From Micromonosporaceae bacterium (lineage in GTDB: Bacteria; Actinomycetota; Actinomycetes; Mycobacteriales; Micromonosporaceae): 64,000 bases of DNA. Made by a program: the position numbers and the translations under genes. The notes beneath the pieces were generated by a model. It was not told the DNA's origin. It made no database searches and saw only the letters and a list, made by a program, of their open reading frames with translations. Shown one piece after another: positions 7,794 through 15,749 of the stretch; position 1 is the stretch's first letter, and every line of letters begins with the position of its first letter. Location of the stretch: the NCBI GenBank assembly GCA_009377645.1, contig WHTQ01000004.1, positions 48,103 through 112,102 on the forward strand, written 5' to 3'.

Positions 7794-8983
7794 CGTGCTC
7801 CTTCCCAGTGGGGGTTCTCCCAGATCACGGTGCCGCCCATCCCGATCCCGACGCACATCGCGGTCAGCCCATACCGCACCTGCGGCGCCTCGGCGAACTG
7901 CCGGGCGAGCTGGGTCATCAGCCGCACCCCGGAGGCGGCCAGCGGGTGCCCGACCGCGATCGCGCCGCCCCACGGGTTCACGCGCGGGTCGTCGTCGGTG
8001 ATCCCGAAGTGATCCAGGAACGCCAGCACCTGCACCGCGAACGCCTCGTTCAGCTCGAACCGCCCGATCTCCTCGATGGACAGCCCGGCCAGCCGGAGCG
8101 CGCGCTCGGTGGACGGGATCGGACCGAGCCCCATCACCTCCGGCGCCACCCCGGCGAACGCGTACGACACCAGCCGCATCGCCGCCGCCAGCCCCAGCTC
8201 GGCGGCGGTGTCGGCGGCCGCGAGCACGGCGGCGGTGGCCCCGTCGGTCAGCCCGGCCGCGTTGCCGGCGGTCACCTTCCCGTGCGGGCGGAACGGGGTC
8301 CGCAGCCCGGCTAGCGCCGCCAGCGACGTCTCCCGGGGTGCCTCGTCGACGGTCGCCAGCCCCCAGGCGCCCGCCTCGTCCCGGACCGCCACCGACACCA
8401 GGTCCGGCTGGAGCTTCCCGTCCGCGTACGCCTTGGCGGTCTTCTCCTGCGAGGCCAGCGCGAACGCGTCCGCCCGCTCCCGGGTGACCGCAGGCCACCG
8501 GTCGTGCAGGTTCTCGGCGGTGGCGCCCATCACCAGCGCGGACGGGTCGACCAGCTGCTCGGCCAGGATCCGCGGGTTCGGGTCCACGCCCTCGCCCATC
8601 GGGTGCCGGCCCATGTGCTCCACCCCGCCGGCGATCGCCAGGTCGGTCGCGCCGACCGCGATCCCGGCGCCGAGCGTGGTGACCGCGGTCATCGCCCCGG
8701 CGCACATCCGGTCGACCGCGTAGCCAGGCACGGTGGCCGGCAGTCCGGCCAGCAGCGCGGCGGTGCGGCCGATGGTCAGGCCCTGGTCGCCGGTCTGGGT
8801 GGTGGCGGCCACCGCCACGTCGTCGACCCGCTCCGGCGGCAGGGTCGGGTTGCGGCGCAGCAGCTCCCGGATGCAGCGGATCACGAGATCGTCCGCGCGG
8901 GTGCTCGCGTACACCCCGTTGGCCTTGCCGAACGGGGTGCGGACGCCGTCGACGAACACGACTTCTCTGACTGCTCGGGCCAC
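7790..8983 (-). CDS. Acetyl-CoA C-acyltransferase (thiolase)
   Basis: 397 residues. This is the last step of the beta-oxidation cycle, splitting 3-ketoacyl-CoA with CoA. The acylated Cys94 is in VDRMCAGAMTAV, the catalytic His is in AVGHPLAASG and the second Cys is in AMCVGIGMGG. The GTG start at 8983 is preceded by GAGGAGGAG; an upstream in-frame extension has no thiolase similarity. It is the first gene of the thiolase-fadB operon; the two products probably form the heterotetrameric trifunctional-type complex known for the family. Confidence 0.95.
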   Translation of the reverse strand: MARAVREVVFVDGVRTPFGKANGVYASTRADDLVIRCIRELLRRNPTLPPERVDDVAVAATTQTGDQGLTIGRTAALLAGLPATVPGYAVDRMCAGAMTAVTTLGAGIAVGATDLAIAGGVEHMGRHPMGEGVDPNPRILAEQLVDPSALVMGATAENLHDRWPAVTRERADAFALASQEKTAKAYADGKLQPDLVSVAVRDEAGAWGLATVDEAPRETSLAALAGLRTPFRPHGKVTAGNAAGLTDGATAAVLAAADTAAELGLAAAMRLVSYAFAGVAPEVMGLGPIPSTERALRLAGLSIEEIGRFELNEAFAVQVLAFLDHFGITDDDPRVNPWGGAIAVGHPLAASGVRLMTQLARQFAEAPQVRYGLTAMCVGIGMGGTVIWENPHWEGAR

Positions 8984-9017
8984 GGCACTCCTCCTCGGGT
9001 CGACCGCCAAGCTGATG

Positions 9018-10520
9018 CTACCCGGCGGTAACTTGTGCCGTCTCGATAGGTGGCCCGTCGACCGCGCAGTGGACCTTCCGGTCCAGGGCGGAGGCCGGGC
9101 AGCCGGGCACCCCGGGCGCCAGCTCGTTGCGCACCAGCGCGGCCGCCAGCAGCCCACCCACCGCCACCACCACGGCAGTGATGATCATCGCGGTCTGGAA
9201 CCCGTCGGCGAACCGGACCGGGTCCTGGTAGCTGGCCCCGGTGATCCCGGCCGCCACCGGCAGCATCGCCACCGCCAGCAGCCCGGCGCCGCGGGACAGC
9301 GCGTTGTTGACTGCCGAGGCGACCCCGCTGTGCCGGTCCGGGACCCCGGCCAGCACGGTCGCGGTCAGCGGCGCCACAGTCAGCGTCAGCCCGGCCCCGA
9401 AGACCAGCATCGCCGGCAGGACGGTGGTCCAGTACGAGCCGTCCGGGGTGAGCCGCAGCAGCAGCAGCATCCCGCCGGCCATCACCAGTGGACCGACGGT
9501 CATCGGCCAGCGGGGCCCGATCCGCTCCGCCAGGTGCCCGGCCCGGGCCGAGAACACCAGCATCAGCGCGGTCACCGGCAGCAGCGCGGCGCCGGCGCCG
9601 ATCGCCGAGTAGCCCGACACCTGCTGCAGGTAGATCACCACCAGGAACATCATTCCGCTCAATGCCGCGTACACCGCCAGCGTGGCGGCGTTGGCCGCGG
9701 TGAACTGGCGGCTGCGGAACAGGCTCAGCGGCACCATCGGGTGCCGGCTGCGCGCCTGCACCGCCACGAACCCGGCCAGCGCCGCCACCCCGGCCGCCAG
9801 CAGCGCCACCTGCCCGAAACCGAACCCCGCGTCGCCGGCGCTGATCAGGCCCCAGGACAGGCTGCCCAGGCCGGCGGCGACCAGCACCGCTCCGGGCACG
9901 TCGAAGCCGCGCGGCGCCTCCGCGTCCCGGCTCTCTGGCACATGCCGGGCGACCACCGCCACTACCACCGCCGCCAGCGGCAGGTTGACCAAGAAGATCC
10001 ACCGCCAGGACAGCGCGTCGATCAGCCACCCGCCGAACAGCGGGCCGACCGCGGCGGCCAGCCCGGACAGGCCGGACCAGGCGCCGATCGCCCGAGCCCG
10101 GTCGCCGCGCGCGAACGAGGCCTGCAGGATCGCCAGGCTGCCCGGCGTCAGCAGCGCCCCGCCCACCCCCTGCAGGCCGCGGGTCAGCGCCAGCAGCTCA
10201 CCGGTCGGGGCCACCGCGCACAACAGCGAGGCGAGGGCGAACCAGACCACCCCGAGCTGGTAGATCCGGCGCCGGCCGAACCGGTCGGCCAGCGCCCCGC
10301 CCAGCGGGATCAGCGCCGCCAGCGCCAGCGTGTACGCGTTCAGCACCCACTGCAGCCCGCCGATCTCGGTGCCCAGGTCGGTGCCGATCGCCGGCAGCGC
10401 GACGTTGACCGTGGTCGCGTCCAGGAACGCCAGGCCGGAGCCGGTGACGGTGGCCAGTAGCACCCAGCGGGCTTCCGGCGTCCCCCAGGTGATCGGGCCA
10501 CTGCTCGGTTCGGTACGCAT
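9018..10520 (-). CDS. MFS transporter, DHA2/EmrB-QacA type
   Basis: 500 residues with about 14 hydrophobic segments, the size and layout of DHA2 proton-coupled drug exporters. The first helix carries GSGLAFLDATTVNVALPAIG, and the loop after helix 2 has the motif-A-like GGALADRFGRRRIYQLG. It presumably extrudes hydrophobic compounds or antibiotics from the cytoplasm. The start at 10520 follows GAGAGGG. It is divergent from mscL and not obviously coupled to a regulator, unlike the second exporter at 10956. Confidence 0.88.
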   Translation of the reverse strand: MRTEPSSGPITWGTPEARWVLLATVTGSGLAFLDATTVNVALPAIGTDLGTEIGGLQWVLNAYTLALAALIPLGGALADRFGRRRIYQLGVVWFALASLLCAVAPTGELLALTRGLQGVGGALLTPGSLAILQASFARGDRARAIGAWSGLSGLAAAVGPLFGGWLIDALSWRWIFLVNLPLAAVVVAVVARHVPESRDAEAPRGFDVPGAVLVAAGLGSLSWGLISAGDAGFGFGQVALLAAGVAALAGFVAVQARSRHPMVPLSLFRSRQFTAANAATLAVYAALSGMMFLVVIYLQQVSGYSAIGAGAALLPVTALMLVFSARAGHLAERIGPRWPMTVGPLVMAGGMLLLLRLTPDGSYWTTVLPAMLVFGAGLTLTVAPLTATVLAGVPDRHSGVASAVNNALSRGAGLLAVAMLPVAAGITGASYQDPVRFADGFQTAMIITAVVVAVGGLLAAALVRNELAPGVPGCPASALDRKVHCAVDGPPIETAQVTAG

Positions 10521-10569
10521 GCGGTCTACCCTCTCACCACCGACGGACATGTGAGGTGAGGGAGCGGAG

Positions 10570-10950
10570 ATGCTCAAGGGATTCAGAGACTTCATCGTTC
10601 GAGGCAACGTGGTTGACCTGGCGGTCGGGTTCGTGATGGGGGTCGCCTTCAGCACGTTGGTGACCCAGTTCACGGTCTCGTTCCTGGACCCGCTGATCCG
10701 GGTGCTCTTCGGAGGCCGGGGCGCCGCCGGCACCTGGACGATCCGGGGCGAGGTGTTCGACTGGGCCGCGTTCCTGAACGCGGTGATCGCCTTCCTGCTC
10801 ACCGCGGCCACCCTGTACTTCCTGGTGGTGCTGCCGATGAACAAGCTGGCCGAGCGGCGCCGCCGGGGTGAGCAGCCGGCGGCGGAGGAGCAGGGCGAGG
10901 AGGTCCGGCTGCTCACCGAGATCCGGGACTCGCTGGCCGTCCGCCGCTAG
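10570..10950 (+). CDS. mscL: Large-conductance mechanosensitive channel MscL
   Basis: 126 residues, a typical MscL length. The N-terminal helix MLKGFRDFIVRGNVVDLAVG and pore-lining TM1 (VGFVMGVAFSTLVTQF) are canonical. TM2 is AFLNAVIAFLLTAATLYFLVV, followed by a charged C-terminal bundle helix (VRLLTEIRDSLAVRR). The channel opens under membrane tension to release solutes during osmotic downshock. The ATG at 10570 follows GGGAGCGGAG. The gene stands alone between two exporters on the other strand. Confidence 0.97.
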   Translation: MLKGFRDFIVRGNVVDLAVGFVMGVAFSTLVTQFTVSFLDPLIRVLFGGRGAAGTWTIRGEVFDWAAFLNAVIAFLLTAATLYFLVVLPMNKLAERRRRGEQPAAEEQGEEVRLLTEIRDSLAVRR

Positions 10951-10955
10951 CCCCG

Positions 10956-12593
10956 TCAGCCTGCTGGTCCCGGCTCCCGGGCGAGGACCGGCTCACTGTC
11001 GGGCGGCTCACTGCCGGGTGGGGCGCTGTCGGGTGGGGCGCTGTCGGGCGGGGCGTCGCCGGCCTGCCGGAGCTCCCGCTCGGGGATGAAGAACGCCAGG
11101 ACGAAGGCGGCCACCGCGAACGGCAGCGCGACCAGGAACACATCGTGCACCGCACTGACCCAGGCGTCCAGGACGACTTCCTTGAGCTGGGGCGGCAGCG
11201 CCTGGATGGCCTGCACGTTGTTGGCCAGATCAGACTCGCCGCCCCGGGCGGACAGGTCCGCGCCGGCCCCCGACTGGGACAGGTAGTGGCCGAGCCGGTT
11301 GGTCAGGACCGCGCCGAAGACGGCGGTGCCGAACGCACCCCCCATGGTCCGGAAGAACGTCACGCTGGAGGTCGCCGAACCCATGTCACGCCGCTCGACC
11401 GCGTTCTGGACGGCGGTCACCACGATCTGCATGGTGAAGCCGAGGCCGGCGCCGAGCACGAAGATGAACACCGCGATCTGCCAGTACGGTGTGTCGGTGT
11501 CGAGCGTCGTGAGCAGGAGGAAGCCGATCGACGTGACCGCCGCGCCGATGATCGGGTAGATCTTGTAGCGGCCGGTACGGGTCATCAGCTGCCCGGAACC
11601 GATCGAGGTGGTGAACAGGCCGGCCACCATCGGCACCATTGCGAGCCCGGACGCGGTGGGCGACATGCCCTGCACGACCTGGAAGTAGACCGGCAGGAAG
11701 ATGATCCCCCCGAACATCGCCAGGCCCATGATCGCGGTGAAGGTGACGGTCGGCGTGAACACCCGGTTCCGGAACAGCCGGAGCGGGATGATCGGCTCCT
11801 CCGCCCGCGACTCGACCCAGACGAACCCACCGACCAGCGCGACCCCCCCGATGAGCAGGGCGAGCGAGAACGGGTCTGCCCAGCCGAACTCGCCGCCGGC
11901 CCAGGCGGTGTACAGCAGGATCGAGGTCACCGACGCGACGATCACGGCCGCGCCGAGGTAGTCGATCCTGTGATCTCGCCGGACCTTCGGCATCTTCAGT
12001 GCGAGCGAGGTGATCACGAGTGCGGCCAGGCCGATCGGAACGTTGATCCAGAAGATCCACTCCCACCCCGGCCCGTCGGTGAACCAGCCGCCGAGCAGCG
12101 GGCCGCTGACCGTGGAGACACCGAACACCGCACCGAAGTAGCCCTGGTAGCGGCCGCGTTCCCGGGGCGGGATGACGTCCCCGATCACGGACAGCGCCAA
12201 CGCCATCAGCCCGCCCGCGCCCAGACCCTGCACGGCCCGGCCACCGATCAGGACCGGCATGTCCTGGGCGAGGGCCGACACCAGCGAGCCCGCGATGAAC
12301 ACCACAATGGCCGTCTGGAAGGTCGGGCGCCGCCCGTACAGGTCGGAGATCTTTCCCCACAGCGGAGTCGACGCCGTCGACGTGAGCAGGTAGGCGGTGA
12401 CGACCCAGGACAGGTGGTTGAGGCCGCCTAGGTCACTGACGATCCGCGGCAGGGCCGTTCCCACGATGCTCATGTCGAGGGCGGCCAGGAACATGCCCGC
12501 CATCAGTCCGGTGAGCACCACCAGGATCTGCCGATGCGACAGGTAGCCGTGGTCGGCGGTGGTCGACGGCTGGGTGGGGTTGCGGTCGGTCAC
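10956..12593 (-). CDS. MFS transporter, DHA2/EmrB type, in a MarR operon
   Basis: 545 residues, about 14 membrane segments. MAGMFLAALDMSIVGTALP in helix 1 and GKISDLYGRRPTFQTA after helix 2 are DHA2 hallmarks. The C-terminal tail is an unstructured Pro/Ser/Asp repeat (SAPPD-like units) encoded by an imperfect 15-bp tandem repeat near 11010-11060. The start overlaps the MarR stop by 4 bp, so repressor and pump are co-translated. A proton-driven multidrug exporter de-repressed by its substrate is the usual logic of such pairs. Confidence 0.9.
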   Translation of the reverse strand: MTDRNPTQPSTTADHGYLSHRQILVVLTGLMAGMFLAALDMSIVGTALPRIVSDLGGLNHLSWVVTAYLLTSTASTPLWGKISDLYGRRPTFQTAIVVFIAGSLVSALAQDMPVLIGGRAVQGLGAGGLMALALSVIGDVIPPRERGRYQGYFGAVFGVSTVSGPLLGGWFTDGPGWEWIFWINVPIGLAALVITSLALKMPKVRRDHRIDYLGAAVIVASVTSILLYTAWAGGEFGWADPFSLALLIGGVALVGGFVWVESRAEEPIIPLRLFRNRVFTPTVTFTAIMGLAMFGGIIFLPVYFQVVQGMSPTASGLAMVPMVAGLFTTSIGSGQLMTRTGRYKIYPIIGAAVTSIGFLLLTTLDTDTPYWQIAVFIFVLGAGLGFTMQIVVTAVQNAVERRDMGSATSSVTFFRTMGGAFGTAVFGAVLTNRLGHYLSQSGAGADLSARGGESDLANNVQAIQALPPQLKEVVLDAWVSAVHDVFLVALPFAVAAFVLAFFIPERELRQAGDAPPDSAPPDSAPPGSEPPDSEPVLAREPGPAG

Positions 12594-13081
12594 GAGGCCT
12601 CTCCATTGTCGACTATCGCGCCGAGGTCGTCGGCGAGCCGGTTGAGCAAGGTGGTGAGGGTCGGCAGGTCAGATCCGGGCCAGGCCGTGGTCGCGGCGCG
12701 CAGCACCCGGGAGCGCCGAGCCATGCCCTGCCGCAGGAACTCGATGCCTTCCGGAGTCAGGGTGAGCAGGGTGGCGCGAAGGTCGACGGGATCGGGCTTG
12801 CGGGTGAGCAGGTTGGCCGTCTCGAGGTGACTGACGTGCCGGCTCGCCGTCGAGATGTCGAGCACGAGCGCCTCGGCGAGGGCGGAGATCCGGATCGGTC
12901 CGAGCCGCATGACCGTGCCCAGGCACGCCATCGCCGGATCGGTGCCGTGCAACGACTTGAGCAGCCGGATCAGCCGCACGACCGCGGCCGCCAGCTCGTC
13001 CTCGGGCGTCTCGGGCACCCATCGCAGCGGCGGCTCCGGCCCCCCATCCACGGGTGTCGAGCCCGACCTGGTTACTTGCAT
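12590..13081 (-). CDS. MarR-family transcriptional regulator
   Basis: 163 residues. A winged helix-turn-helix (about 65-120) includes RISALAEALVLDISTASRHV as helix-turn-helix and LLTRKPDPVDLRATLLTLT as wing; flanking helices make the dimer interface. It is expected to repress its own operon with the DHA2 pump and to be released by a small molecule. The ATG at 13081 sits 6 nt after a GATACT -10 and has no Shine-Dalgarno sequence, so the transcript is probably leaderless. The start codon itself lies inside an operator-like palindrome. Confidence 0.9.
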   Translation of the reverse strand: MQVTRSGSTPVDGGPEPPLRWVPETPEDELAAAVVRLIRLLKSLHGTDPAMACLGTVMRLGPIRISALAEALVLDISTASRHVSHLETANLLTRKPDPVDLRATLLTLTPEGIEFLRQGMARRSRVLRAATTAWPGSDLPTLTTLLNRLADDLGAIVDNGEAS

Positions 13082-13119
13082 TAGGCAAGTATCGACAAAA
13101 TGGTTGTAGCATGCAAGTC
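13074..13119 (-). promoter_or_regulatory. MarR operon promoter with operator palindrome
   Basis: On the minus strand a -35 TTGCAT (13116-13111), 17-nt spacer and -10 GATACT (13093-13088) stand 6 nt before the ATG at 13081. ACTTGC and GCAAGT form a perfect inverted repeat with a 5-nt spacer (13074-13090) covering the -10 and start codon. The same half-site GCAAGT recurs across the -35 (13113-13118). Bound MarR would cover the whole promoter. Confidence 0.65.
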
Positions 13120-13166
13120 AGGTCGACGCCTCGTGACACATCACACACCCGGCTGGGCAGAGCCGG

Positions 13167-14036
13167 TTACCGGATCCGCGGGCGGACCTCGGTGGCCACG
13201 AACCGCACGAAGGCCTCCGGGTCGGGGTCATGCCGGGTGGGCTGGAGAACCACCGTGTCCGCGCCGGCCTGCGCCCAGCGATGGACCGCCTCCGCCACGG
13301 CGTCCGCTTCGCCGGCCACCGCCGCGTCCGCAGCCGGGTCTATGCCGGCGTTGCGCCGCTCCGCCTCGATCCGGTCGGCGGCGCCCGGCCCGGTCGCCGC
13401 GAGCAGGTAGCAGACCACCGGGTGCGGCTCGATCCGGCCGCCGGCCGCCCGCCCCTGGTCGATGAGCTCCCGGGCCCGGCGCACCCCATCTGGTGAGGTC
13501 CCCGCCGTGAGGATGGTCCCGTCTGCGAGCTCGCCGGACAGCCGCAGCGTCCGCGGGCCGATCGCACCCACGTACACGGTCGCCGAGGGCGCCGGCCATT
13601 CGAGCGCGACCCGGTCGAGCGAGACGCCGTCGCCGGCGAGCGTGACCTGCTCGCCCCGCAGCAGCGCACGCAACGTCGAGACGTACGCCCGCAGCAGCTT
13701 CATCGGTGATGGGTGGCGTGCCCCGACCTGCGCCATCCACTCCTGGACGCCGTGGCCGACGCCGACCAGGACCCGACCCGGGAACATCCGGTGCAGTGTG
13801 GACACCTCCATCGCGGTCAGCGCCACGTTCCGTAGCGGCGCCGGGAGCAGGCCCACGCCGATCCGTAGCCGCTCGGTCCACCCCAGCACGGCGGCCGCGC
13901 TGGCGATGCCGCTCTCGAAGAAACAGTCCTCCCACAGCCACAGCTCCTCCAGTCCCGCCTCCTCGGCGGCGCGCGCCACGGGGCGCAGCCGTTCTGGCGG
14001 GAGCTGAGGCAGGAACACCGCGCCCAGTGTCGTCAT
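13167..14036 (-). CDS. LLM-class flavin-dependent oxidoreductase
   Basis: 289 residues of the bacterial luciferase-like (TIM-barrel) family, which use FMNH2 or coenzyme F420. The family features are visible: LPPERLRPVARAAEEAGLEE, LRIGVGLLPAPLRNVALTA (beta-strand and cofactor region), MFPGRVLVGVGHGVQEW and VYVGAIGPRTLRLSGELAD. In F420-producing actinobacteria many of these are F420-dependent, but the cofactor cannot be decided here. The ATG at 14036 is preceded by GGAGGG; an in-frame extension to 14102 is less likely. It lies downstream of two copper-operator-like repeats. Confidence 0.88.
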   Translation of the reverse strand: MTTLGAVFLPQLPPERLRPVARAAEEAGLEELWLWEDCFFESGIASAAAVLGWTERLRIGVGLLPAPLRNVALTAMEVSTLHRMFPGRVLVGVGHGVQEWMAQVGARHPSPMKLLRAYVSTLRALLRGEQVTLAGDGVSLDRVALEWPAPSATVYVGAIGPRTLRLSGELADGTILTAGTSPDGVRRARELIDQGRAAGGRIEPHPVVCYLLAATGPGAADRIEAERRNAGIDPAADAAVAGEADAVAEAVHRWAQAGADTVVLQPTRHDPDPEAFVRFVATEVRPRIR

Positions 14037-14112
14037 CCGCACACCCTCCCAGCGATCGGTCGGGGTCGGGTCAGGTCTGGGAGGTTTCGTGGACGATCCC
14101 ACGCAGCGTGGT

Positions 14113-14136
14113 GTGCCCGGCCTGCAGCCCGGGCAC
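14113..14136. terminator. Hairpin between two minus-strand genes
   Basis: GTGCCCGG and CCGGGCAC form a perfect 8-bp stem with an 8-nt loop, without a T tract. It lies between the end of the gene at 14224 and the start of the LLM gene at 14036 and could be a weak terminator. Confidence 0.35.
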
Positions 14137-14165
14137 TTTGCCTAGTGCTCCTTCGGTTGGTCCGC

Positions 14166-14199
14166 ATACCTCCAGGGAATACTCATACCCCACAGGTAT
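14166..14199. promoter_or_regulatory. Two tandem ATACC-N5-GGTAT type inverted repeats
   Basis: ATACC-CCACA-GGTAT (14185-14199) is a perfect 5-5-5 inverted repeat. ATACC-TCCAG-GGAAT (14166-14180) is the same with one mismatch, 19 bp away. The spacing and sequence recall copper-sensing CsoR operators (ATACCCC..GGGTAT). The only gene downstream on the minus strand is the LLM oxidoreductase. Function is inferred and uncertain. Confidence 0.35.
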
Positions 14200-14223
14200 C
14201 TGGTACGGCCAGGTGGGGACACC

Positions 14224-15717
14224 TCACCCAGCTGGGCGAGGGACGGCGAGCTGGTGGATGATCTCGTGGTCAGGGGTACCGGCGTCGGCGCGCCGGCGGG
14301 CCTCGCGCCACACCTGCGGCGGATCGTCGTGCCAGAGCTGCTCGCAGACCCGTACCGCGGCGGCCAGGAACTCGGCACCGCTGGCACCGTCCCGCGGCTC
14401 GCAGTCGCGGAACTCGTGCTCCACCAGCGTGCGCCGCGCCGCCGGGTCGGCGACGTCCAGCCGTCGCAGCTGGCGGTCGTCGCTGGGCAGGGGCACCGCC
14501 AGCAGCCGCCGCTGCAGGGCTTCGGCCAGCACCGCCGCGTCGGTGGTGGTGGCCGACAGGTCGGCCAGGTAGCCGCGCAGCCGGGAGTTGTCCGGGTCGT
14601 CGTACGCCGCATCGAAGCCGGCCAGCACCTGCGGCAGCCGCTCCCGCAGGGCGGCCTGGGCCGGTTCCGGCAGGCCTTGCCGCTGCGCCGCCCAGGCGGT
14701 CCAGGCGGTCACCGCGGCCGGCAGCCCCCGCCGCTGCTCGGCGGTCAGCGCGAAGCTGTTCGGCACGTACGACAGCAGCAGGTGGGGCAGCTTCAGCGGG
14801 CCGATCCGGGCGGGCGGGTCGCCGGGCACCGACGCGCTGTACCCGGCGACCACCTCCGCCCAGAACCGGGCGGTCTTCTCGTCCCCGGCCTCGGCCGCGT
14901 ACGGGCTGGCCAGGAACTCCGCCACCGCGGCCGCCCGGTCCGCGGCCTGGTAGCCGGGTGGCGCCGGCCGGTCCGCGGCCGGCAGCCGGCGCAGCCGGGC
15001 GCGGGCCACCGGCAGGCCGAGCAGCAGCGGGTCGGCCGGTTCGCCGGTCGCGGCGTCCAGATCCACGTCCAGATCCGGGTCCGGGTCGTGGGCCAGCGCC
15101 GGCGCCAACCGCGCCCGGGCGTCCGCCAGCTCGATCGGTTCGGTACGCAGCAACGGGTCCCCGCCCGGGTCCAGCGCCGCTGGCACCTGGTCCACATCGG
15201 TGAGCACCCCCACCCGCAGCACCGCCGGATGCCGGCACCGGTCGACCTGCACCACCACCGCGTGCGCGGCCGGCCCGTACCAGAAGGTCATCGCGACCGT
15301 CTCGGCGTCCCCGAACACGTCGAAGCTGCGCCATGCCTCGCCCGGCCGGGCCCGGCCGATCAGCTCCGCCCACTCCGGCGGGTAGTGCCCGGCGGCGGTC
15401 ACCTGACCGAGCGCGGCGACCGCGACCCGCCGCTGGTGCGGCGGCACCACCGCGACCAGCCCGCGCAGCAGCGCCGCCGACTCCGGGGACGGCTGCTCAC
15501 CGGCGACCTCGCACAGCGCATCGACGAACAGCTCGCCCAGCTCCGGCCCGACCCCTTCCCGGTGCGGCAGCGCCAGCACCGCCGCGGCCAGCAACTCAGC
15601 CTCCAGCGCATCGGTGGCCGTCAGCATCCGGGCGCCGAAGCTGGCCACCAGGTCGGCGGCGGCCGGGTGGGCACCGGCGCGGGCGGCGGCCCGGCGGACG
15701 CGGTGCTTGGCGCTCAT
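14224..15717 (-). CDS. Conserved hypothetical protein
   Basis: 497 residues, no signal peptide or membrane segment. Ala/Leu-rich helical N-terminus (residues 1-110), then a beta-rich stretch with FGDAETVAMTFWYGPAAH (about 135-150) and VVVQVDRCRHPAVLRVGV, then a helical C-terminal half with LPHLLLSYVPNSFALTAEQR and a last segment ending WREARRRADAGTPDHEIIH. I do not recognise the family. The ATG at 15717 is chosen because TACGAT ends 7 nt upstream (a leaderless arrangement); an ATG nine bases further 5' would fall inside the spacer. Strong third-position GC supports coding. It follows ribonuclease D on the same strand. Confidence 0.75.
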   Translation of the reverse strand: MSAKHRVRRAAARAGAHPAAADLVASFGARMLTATDALEAELLAAAVLALPHREGVGPELGELFVDALCEVAGEQPSPESAALLRGLVAVVPPHQRRVAVAALGQVTAAGHYPPEWAELIGRARPGEAWRSFDVFGDAETVAMTFWYGPAAHAVVVQVDRCRHPAVLRVGVLTDVDQVPAALDPGGDPLLRTEPIELADARARLAPALAHDPDPDLDVDLDAATGEPADPLLLGLPVARARLRRLPAADRPAPPGYQAADRAAAVAEFLASPYAAEAGDEKTARFWAEVVAGYSASVPGDPPARIGPLKLPHLLLSYVPNSFALTAEQRRGLPAAVTAWTAWAAQRQGLPEPAQAALRERLPQVLAGFDAAYDDPDNSRLRGYLADLSATTTDAAVLAEALQRRLLAVPLPSDDRQLRRLDVADPAARRTLVEHEFRDCEPRDGASGAEFLAAAVRVCEQLWHDDPPQVWREARRRADAGTPDHEIIHQLAVPRPAG

Positions 15718-15724
15718 CCGGCCC

Positions 15725-15730
15725 ATCGTA
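15725..15730 (-). promoter_or_regulatory. Likely leaderless -10 element of the 14224-15717 gene
   Basis: TACGAT on the minus strand, 7 nt before the ATG at 15717; no Shine-Dalgarno sequence. It decides the start over the upstream ATG at 15726. Confidence 0.4.
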
Positions 15731-15749
15731 CGGGCACCGGGTCGGCGGC

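Noticed and set aside
5736..8705. Very long minus-strand open frame covering fadB and much of the thiolase
   Set aside because: Only the part up to the ATG at 7793 has FadB similarity; the rest is a shadow of the thiolase in another frame.
11010..11060. 15-bp imperfect tandem repeat at the end of an MFS gene as an inserted element
   Set aside because: The units differ and encode a plain Pro/Ser/Asp tail at the C-terminus; local slippage explains it and there is no match elsewhere.
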